A DNA stretch of 64,000 nucleotides, from the NCBI GenBank assembly GCA_030268105.1, contig BSDZ01000013.1, forward strand, positions 3,205,001 through 3,269,000, written 5' to 3'. The stretch comes from Volvox africanus. Lineage: Eukaryota > Chlorophyta > Chlorophyceae > Chlamydomonadales > Volvocaceae. Under the pieces are notes generated by a model. That model was given only the letters and a program-made list of their open reading frames with translations. It searched no databases and was not told where the DNA came from. Shown in pieces: positions 56,393 through 64,000 of the stretch (positions within the stretch are counted from its first letter, which is position 1; every line of letters begins with the position of its first letter). The position numbers and the translations under genes are program-made.

Positions 56393-59198
56393 CTATCCTC
56401 TCAGCTCTTCGACGGGGTGCCTTTCCAGCGCATTGCCGCCATCTGCGGGCAGCGCGCCATCGCCACCGCTTTCCAGGCCATCCTCGTCCCCTTCGTCCTC
56501 CTCCGCTTCGACCTCCAGCTCCACAGACGGGTTATGGGGGCGAAGTTGCCTGGAGAGGACCTACACATCAGGACGCGGCAAGGCAGAGGTACCCACCAGC
56601 TGGCTGCTTAACGGCAGGCATCCATGCAAGAAGCGGTGGAGACATACCGCTAAGCGGACGTATGCCAGAATGTCCATACCTTCACCTTTTTACATTCAGG
56701 GAAGTGCTCATCCGGGAGCACCTCTTCCGTCTACCGGGAGACTATTTTGAATGGATCGGAACTGCAAACGGACCGCTCGCAAGCCAGTTAGCATCCAGTG
56801 CCCCGTTGGCTCTTGTGTATAGCCTTACAGCTGTCTGCACGAGGACATAATCCTGCAATTCGCACCGCACGGCCCAGCAGCCAACACAACGCGTGTGCAC
56901 TCACATACACGCCCCGCAGCCATGCCTTCCCAGCACTCTGTCCAATACTCAGAAGCTTAAATATGCCTCGAAGTAGGACCAGCCGCAGACCCTCTCACCC
57001 ACCCAACCTCCTACACACCCGCTCTAGCTCCGATGCCATCTCATCCCGCTCGAAGTAGGCCTGGTTGAGTACGTTCTCCAGCGCCGCCTTGAGCTCCTCC
57101 AGCTGCGTCACCTGCGACTCAAGCTATGTAGAGCAGCAAGAATGAACTTCAGATGCAGACATGGCACCGGCGAAAAATTGGAAGCACAAGCGTACGGTAG
57201 TAGACAGGAAACGCTCAAGAGCGCCGCGAACGCGTGGGAAAATGACAGCGCTACCTTCCTTAGGGGCGCTGCTGGCTGTCCGACCAGTGCTAATTCCGCA
57301 CACTTAGCAGACATACGACACATGCCTACATAGTCAAAATTGGATGGGTAATATGTGGCGAATCTGCGCTGGTAATCTGCTGCCTCACCCGTACAAACAA
57401 CATATTTGCCCCATTTATCAGTAAAAACGAGAGCGCATAATATTCCTGAAAGCACGCAGCTCGTGCTTGTGAGTTTACTACATCGATCAGGAAACTGTAC
57501 AAGCGCACGTGAGAGCGCGAGTGTGTTTTCGGGCGCACACCACGGCGCCCATCCATCGAAGACGCCAGCCTCCCCACTCCCGCCTTACCCGCATGACCTT
57601 CGTGGTGAGCTCGCTGTTTTTGGAGATCAGCAGCTGGCTCTGCAGAATGAGACTGTCCTTCTCGTCGTCGTGACTCTCCCTCTGCGCTGCAACATGCTGA
57701 TGCTGCCTTAATCGTGACAGTTGATCCTCTAACTCATAAGATCGCTGATCGGCTGCCTGCAGAGCGAGTGAAACGTTTGGGCCGAGAATGGCGAGATGAA
57801 GCGGGGCCGGTTTGTCAAAACGGAGCACGGCCGAACACTAATACCCACAGCAGCGGATATCCAAAGGCCAAGGATGAGGACTTCATGGAGGCAGTTGTGG
57901 TGATTGCGGTCTGCAAGGCAAGCAGCCAAAAGGAAGTGCCATGCAGGAGATGGGATTTGGGTCCAGAGAGAGAAGGTGCCGGGGCCACAGCCACACATGG
58001 TGTGGCAGCTCCACACCAATCCAGGGATACCAGCAGCGCAAGTCCTACACTTCATGAACTCCATACGGCTGATGTTGGGCAACCCCAAGCCAGCTCTGGA
58101 ATGCGGGCAGAAATGCAGATAACCTGGGAAGGCACCCCGGCCAACAACTACACCTACACTAGATCCCTACCCATAATTAGGCTCAAAGACTCAACGGGTT
58201 CACACGCAACGTGGTGCAACATGACGCGGCTATGTATCGTGGTTGCATGCTCGGTAAACAGTCTTAGGGAATATTCTCTAATGACTGCGCACCCTGTACG
58301 GTGCCGGGAAGGCCATCAGCAGATGACCGCGAATTTTATGGTAATGCAACGGCCAGCTCAGAGCCTGGGTAACACATTCTGCTGCTGCCGTCCAAGTTAG
58401 CGGGTAGGTGGGCGGGAGCCGTTTCTTGTTTAAAATCAATTCATTTGGTGAACGCGAAGGTGAGTCACGAGTCTACCTGACGGAGCCGTTTGTGGTACTC
58501 GACCTCCTTTTTAAGCCGCGCCAGTTCAAGCCGGTGACCGTCGTCAATCCGATGCTGCCTCGACTGGAAGTGGGCGACCTCGTTTTCAAGGCCCTGGGAA
58601 GGCGCGCGTGCGCCAAGGGTGTAGGGCCAAGGGTGAGCCCCAGCGGAGCGAGTCGAGGGGATTGTGCTAGTTGGCACACTGGGCGGAAGTGCCCTGGTGC
58701 GGTTGAGGATGTAACAGGAATGATCCGGATCGAGCTGCTTTCCCAGATGACGAGGATGAAACTTTCCGGCGTCCCATGTATGAGTTGCGAAAGCCGCACC
58801 ATGTACGGCACGGCCGATTAGACGCGTCACTTAAAACGCACGGCGCCATGCTTTCAAAAAGAGCCTTGTAGCAGACAGGCTGTGCAACGTATTAAGGACT
58901 GCCCCTCTGGCACTGTTACCAAGCAAGCTGATCACTGAGCTAAGACCGCGCTGAGCCCGGTCAGAATAAACTTTTTGTCATAGTTCGAAAAATTGAATGT
59001 GTTAGGCTGGTGTACCCCCAGGAAACGCTAATGTAAACAGTCCTTAATGTATCGGCATACCTGGATTTGATCTTTTTGGCTTCTTATGATGCTTCGCAGT
59101 TTGCTATAGTCACTTCCACCACGCTTCATATCGACTTGTCCATCTGGAGGCGCTAATCGAGCCTGCAAGGCTGCACTCAGTTCTTTAACAGGCTTCAT
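56393..59198 (-). CDS. Coiled-coil protein, five proposed exons
   Basis: Minus-strand exons 59198-59061, 58593-58477, 57756-57589, 57123-57019 and 56560-56393 join at GT-AG sites, all in phase 0, giving about 231 aa from ATG 59198 to TAG 56393. Exons 2-4 are strongly helical with heptad-like Leu/charged patterns (LELARLKKEVEYHKRL; SYELEDQLSRLRQHQ; QVTQLEELKAALENVLNQ), so a long coiled coil is expected. The proposed last exon is acidic (VELEVEAEEDEGDED). The first three joins are strong. The last exon is weaker, and the true start could lie further upstream, because the frame stays open before the ATG. The protein is not recognised. Structural roles in cytoskeleton or cilia are common for such algal proteins but nothing here shows one. 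Confidence 0.62.
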
Positions 59199-60916
59199 CG
59201 TCTCTCCCAGATGAGCAGACCTAGATGTAATGATATTCACACATTAGCAAGACAACTTCCATTGCGCGTTAAGAAGATACTTTTTAACTTGAACGCGTGC
59301 ATCATTACGGGTTTGTCCAACGGCAAGGCTCCGAAGCCATGCGGATTCAGTCCTGCCGTTATATTACGAACAAAGCCGGATGCATTATATTTCCGAAATT
59401 GCAGAAACTGACATGTGTCTCCGCGGGCTCCTCTAGATACCAAGGTGCAAGCTGGGCTCGCACATCGTACAGGGCTGGCAGGTTTAAAATGGATTCCAAA
59501 GGTACACACAGAAATCTCAATGCAGAAGGGATGACGTAGTTTATATGTAAGGGCATGTGTTTCCTGCCGGAGTCATATGTCCCTCAGGGGGGCTCAGGAA
59601 CGGTTCGCGGTTCAATACGGTAGACGCCTGCGCCGGTTTTCCCACGTGGAGATGAAAACCATGTAGCTGCCCAAACTCTTGGTGCTATTCAGGACGCCGC
59701 GTCCGCCACTCCTGTGACAAGCAACAAACGCCGAATACATTTACGATGGCCCGAAACCAGGGAATGCTCCTTACAACTCCGCGACCCCCCCCCCGTGTGC
59801 AATCAGCAGGACTGGGAAGGCCTGGAAGGCCTCCAAGGCTGCCAATACCAACTGCTGCATCCCATCGGTATCCATCCCATGGTTTTGCTGCTTTCATTTG
59901 TCATCATAGTTCTTTATCCTTAATATAGGCCGACTTTACCAGGCGATAGGCATCGCTTGCTGCTTGTGTAGCCTCGAGGGCAACATTTTAAGGGAGATCA
60001 TGTAATATGGGCGTGCTTGCCCAAGAGAGGGGACCTTTTGCCTGCCTGTGTTTCGGCTGCCGATGGGTCCGTCCTTATATCCGGGGTTGGAGACGTATGC
60101 AGGGAGATAGGAATATCTATAGCACAAACGGGGTATGTAGGTCATCGTGAGTATGGTAAATGCTATTACCTTATTCACGATGACCTACATCAGCGAGGTA
60201 TTATTGTGTAAGGGCTAAGTGTAAGAGCCTGAACTTGCATATATGACGCTACCAACCAGCGTAGCCAGGACATAGAGAGCGAACTCATAGATTGAACAAT
60301 TGATTGTTAAGACCTCTACATCTTACCGGGTTCATGATTACCAGTGTCTTGAGCCAAGTTAGGACCCAGTAAAGACACTTACGCTCCGAAGTTAAACTAT
60401 CGTACAAGGAGATGTTAACGCTTTTGAACCTTTAATGTTCGATTCCGGTAACGTTTTGCGTTTTCGCCTTGAAAATATGTTTTGCTCTAGCTCGTTGTCT
60501 TTGAAGCCTACCGGCTCGTCCTGGACTTACGAGCTCTGTTGAGTTTGTAGTAATCATAAAACGTTTTTCCTGGAATTATACAATTAGAATTTTTATTGGA
60601 ATCACTAGCTGACACGAGGCACTTCAAGTCAGGAAGGTTATGTCGCCGGTCCATGTCAAGTGCGCATCGGTTCACCCTTCTGCATAGTATTAGGTCAATA
60701 GGAGAAAGAAGCTTATAATAGTTGCAAATCACTGTGGATACTCATCGCCGACTATAGGTCCTTCTTTGGCGCTGATCGTGTATCGAGCTACCAAGAAATC
60801 CAAGTTAAAGGAGTTACCTCAATAGTTGGCATGTAGACAGGGGGTGATTTACGGAATTTGCGGCATCCGGTAGGTAGTGCGTGCTGACCACACGAGCATC
60901 GGGAGTCGGACCGAGG
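59199..60916. other. Intergenic region between divergent genes
   Basis: Separates the minus-strand coiled-coil gene from the plus-strand MED25 gene, so both promoters should lie here. Apart from the hairpin at 60135-60190 I see only short open frames and no recognised motif. Confidence 0.45.
60135..60190. repeat. Nested hairpin, 16-bp perfect stem
   Basis: atgtaggtcatcgtga (60135-60150) pairs exactly with 60175-60190. Inside the loop ggtaa (60155-60159) pairs with ttacc (60166-60170). A short stable hairpin of about 56 nt; its role is unknown. Confidence 0.85.
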
Positions 60917-61489
60917 ATGGACCAGCAGGCGTACCTGCAGCAGCAGCAGCAACCATATCAACAGTACCAGACATACCAGCAACATGCAGCGACTCAACAG
61001 TACCACCAGCAGCCAACGCCGCCCCAGCAACATTATGCTTCGCCGCAACAACACTACACGCCGCCGCATTCCCACCTAACTCCCCCACAGCAACCGGCCC
61101 CTTTGCTTAACCCCAGCCAGGCACAGCAGCAAATCCTTCAGCAGCATCCACAACATCAGCAACACGCTGCATACCTGCCACAGGGTGTCTTGCAAGGTAG
61201 TGCCGGGCTACCCCATCACATGCAAGCTCTGCAACAGCAGGCCATGCAACAACAGGTGATGCAACAGCAGGTGATACAACATCAGGTGATGCAACAGCAG
61301 GTGATGCAGATGCCTGGTGGCGGAACGGGTCCAGGCGTTGGGCTTGGAGTGGGGCCGGGGATATCGCAGATGGCACAGATGCAGCAGATACCCTCACAGC
61401 CTCCATCGCACCAACAGCAGTTGGGGCTCCAATCCCACCAGCAGCAGTTGCAACAACAAGCACAAATGCAGCAGCAACTTCAGCAGCAA

Positions 61490-61586
<97 letters not shown>

Positions 61587-61792
61587 TACTACAGCAGCAG
61601 CAACTACAACAGCAGCAACTACAACAGCAGCAACTACAACAGCAGCAACTACAGCAGCAGCAACATATGATCATGGCCCAACAAGGCCAGCAAACGCCGC
61701 AAATGCAGGCACCACTGTCAGCTGCTCAACCAGCCGGACCTGTGCAGCAACAGCAACCGCCAGTGCACCAACAACACCTGCAACAACACGCA

Positions 61793-61831
<39 letters not shown>

Positions 61832-63453
61832 GCGCACCTTCATAGCCTTCATGTGCAGATAAACTCAAATGCTGCACAGGGCGTCTCTGCCTTGCCAACT
61901 TCCGGCGCCGTACCAAACTCCACCGTGCAAGCGCTGCCGGGTGGCACCCAGTCTCAGCAGGCGCCAGGTAATACACCCTCGGCCGCGGCCGTGGGCGGTA
62001 ACAGCGCCGCTGCCGTCGTCGCACCATCCAGCCCTTCCTACAGCCGCGTCGTGTTCGTGATCGAGGCTACGGCCTCCATGCAGCAGTTCTGGCACAACCT
62101 GCGGACGCTTTACGTCGAGCTGCTTCTTCGATACATCGATAAGGGCACCTTTGGTCGGGTGGAGATGGCGGTGGTGCTTGTAGGTGTGTCGGATGGCACT
62201 AGCGACCAGCCCGTGGACGGCACCATGTGGACGAGCAGTGTCAGTGAGATACGGTCCACATTGGACGCGATTCAATTCGCAGGGGGTGGCTTTGGACCCA
62301 TAGCGCTTGCGCAGGCGCTTGCGCAGGTAATTTACCTGCAGACCCTGCCCTCGTCCATGCCTGTATCAGCGCCGCTGCCAGGTGGGGGCTCCGCACCAGC
62401 GCCCGCAGACCCCGTCGTGCCCTGCTATTGTCTCTTGCTGGTATACTCCCCGCCGGATCAGCTACCCGTCTACGTGCCGGGGCTCAACAATCCCGCGGCA
62501 ACGCGGCCGGGTGTGGCGCACATGCATACGTTCAACAGCCTGGCCCGGTGCGTACGGCAGGCGTACAATTTGCACCTGAGTATTGCGTTCGTGCACAAGG
62601 GGGACTTCCTGGTTCGAACCACGGCGCGCGACTACATGATGGCCGTGCTGGCGGATCATCTGGGAGTGATACCCAGCCGCGACCATTCGGCACAACAGCT
62701 GGAGGCCATTAAGGTTACCTTTGTGAGTATACCAGTATTGCCGAGTAGAGCGGGCGGCATGAGCAGGAGGACCAACGTTGCAGGTAGCACTGTTGTCATA
62801 GCTCCTGCTGACCTTGCCTCTTCCGTTTATTTCCATCCATGTTTTTGCAGCCTACCCACAAAGAATATTTGGGGCTCATCTCCCCTGCTTGGACATATGG
62901 CACTATGGCTTTTAAGCGGGAGCTGGAGAGCGCAAAGACACGCTATCATGCGCATCAACTCGCGTTGCAGCGACAGCAGGCACAAGCACAGGCACAAGCG
63001 CAGGCACAAGCACAAACACAGGCGCAGGTGGCTCAAGCAAAGCCAGCCCCAGCACAAGCGTCAGTGTCACCATTTCCAAACGGGGAGGCCGTGGCGGCAC
63101 CGGAAGGCGTGGCGACGGCACACGCCCGTCCGCATGGAGCTGCGAACATGGTGATGTACCTTGTTTGAAAGGGTGTAGTCCTATGCTGCACGGGGCGCAT
63201 GGGCAAGTTGTGTATGCGCCCTTTAGTGTGGTCTGGCTGCGTGCCCATCGGCAACAAACCCGGGAGGCGTTTTCGTGGCGTTTGTAGGGTGCTTTAGGTT
63301 AACATAGCTTGTGAGTTCGTTGGGTCCCTTAACTTTGATCTCCACAAAATTGGTCCACAGGCGGCGCAGCAGCAGCAGCAGTCTGGAGTCCTGGTCGGGG
63401 GGCCCATGTACTCCGCGCAGGCAGGGACCGACGGCAATGTGGCAACATTGAGC

Positions 63454-63487
<34 letters not shown>

Positions 63488-64000
63488 TCCATCACCCTAC
63501 GCCTACCCAGCAGCAGCAGGTGCATCAATCTCAGCAGCCGCAGCCTCCCGTGCACCCAACGCATGTATCACAAGCTGGCGTCGTTGGGCAGTATGGTCAA
63601 GGGGCGGCGCCGACAGTTGCCGCGGCGTACACCGTGGGGTCAACTCCTGGGCAGGCTGCGCCCAACTCGGCGTCGCCCACGCCGTATTATCATCCGTCCC
63701 CACAATACGCTGCTGCAGCTGTGGCGGCGGCGGCGGCCGCGGCAGCAGCAGCCGGTGGTCGAGGATCTGGAACCGCCCAGGCGCAGGCGGGGATGCTACA
63801 GCAGCTTGCGCACGCCCAGGCAGCCGCGGCGGCTGTGGCGGCCAAGATGGCGGGGCAGGGGCTGCCGCAGAACATTCAGAAAGCAGCGCCACAGGTGCAG
63901 GCGCCTCGACCGGCGGTATCACCGCTCGGAGCCTACCCCAGCACTGTGGCGGGCACGCAGGGACAGCCAGTACCAATACCTGGGACAGTCTACGAAGCAC
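60917..64000 (+). CDS. MED25: Mediator subunit 25-like protein (vWA domain, polyQ), partial
   Basis: ATG 60917. Exons 60917-62722, 62851-63150 and 63361 to the window edge join in phase 0 (donors ttt|gtgagt and atg|gtgatg, acceptors tttgcag and ccacag). The N-terminal 370 residues are Gln-rich, with pure Gln tracts near residues 185-250 and 293-306. The domain at about 376-600 reads VVFVIEATASMQQFW, MAVVLVGVS, LDAIQFAGGGFGPIALAQAL, PCYCLLLVYSP and LHLSIAFVHKGDF. This is the pattern of the Med25 von Willebrand A domain, including the 'GGGF' segment conserved in plant MED25/PFT1. Exon 2 adds Gln-Ala repeats, exon 3 Gln and Ala tracts. Known: MED25 links activators to the Mediator complex and RNA polymerase II in the nucleus. 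The vWA sits unusually far from the N-terminus here. The C-terminus is outside the window. Confidence 0.82.
61470..61666 (+). repeat. Long CAG/CAA polyglutamine tract
   Basis: About 195 bp of mixed CAG and CAA codons with a few CTA/CTT, in frame within MED25 exon 1. Antisense poly-Leu and poly-Cys frames are artefacts. Confidence 0.95.

Noticed and set aside
56201..56850. C-terminal part of a 367-codon plus-strand frame
   Set aside because: Low-complexity Pro/Arg/Ser reading opposite the proposed acidic exon of the coiled-coil gene, with no support from motifs or splice sites.
60384..60397. Possible 5S rRNA fragment (ctccgaagttaaac)
   Set aside because: Only this short string resembles 5S rRNA. 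The flanks lack the other conserved blocks and the pairing arms.
61394..61674. Antisense poly-Leu and poly-Cys frames
   Set aside because: They are the complement of the CAG/CAA tract of MED25.

Overview
The window looks like nuclear DNA of a chlorophycean, probably volvocine-type, green alga. This is an inference. It rests on intron-rich genes with GC-rich exons and GT-AG introns, on CAG/CAA and TG/AC simple repeats, on a short interstitial tract of the TTTTAGGG telomere type, and on Ty3/gypsy elements with C-terminal chromodomains. No rRNA, tRNA or CRISPR array was recognised.

Layout. 0-1.2 kb: minus-strand exons of an SMCHD1/MORC-like GHKL ATPase that runs off the left edge. 2.2-4.2 kb: an orphan candidate first exon, a perfect 35-bp palindrome, an unidentified GC-rich open region, a 276-bp inverted-repeat element and an AC/GT microsatellite. 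4.2-5.5 kb: an AT-rich island of bacterial-looking fragments (IS256-like transposase, alpha/beta hydrolase with GHSLGG). 5.9-10.0 kb: a complete seven-exon SAM-dependent methyltransferase gene whose six introns are all phase 0.

10.7-54.7 kb: a 179-bp tandem repeat interrupted by a 43.6-kb nest of LTR retrotransposons. The outermost element, A1, has its two LTR remnants at 10801-11635 and 53839-54439 with a matching AACGT target duplication. Inside it are A2 (minus strand, nearly complete, GTCAA duplication), several B elements (B1, B3, B4 decayed; B5 complete in outline; B6 truncated), C (minus strand, gag and pol open, LTRs differing at one site), two solo A LTRs, and the 3' end of a fourth family, D. 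In families A, B and C, gag and pol lie in one reading frame separated by a single TAG, which suggests Pol is made by stop-codon readthrough. B5 and B6 carry telomere-like filler DNA at internal deletions.

55.0-55.8 kb: a 382/388-bp inverted repeat. 56.4-59.2 kb: a minus-strand coiled-coil protein gene with five proposed exons. 60.9 kb to the right edge: a MED25-type Mediator subunit gene with long polyglutamine tracts and a vWA domain. The cellular genes do not form an operon or pathway. The most informative content is the retrotransposon nest and its shared recoding and RNA-structure features.
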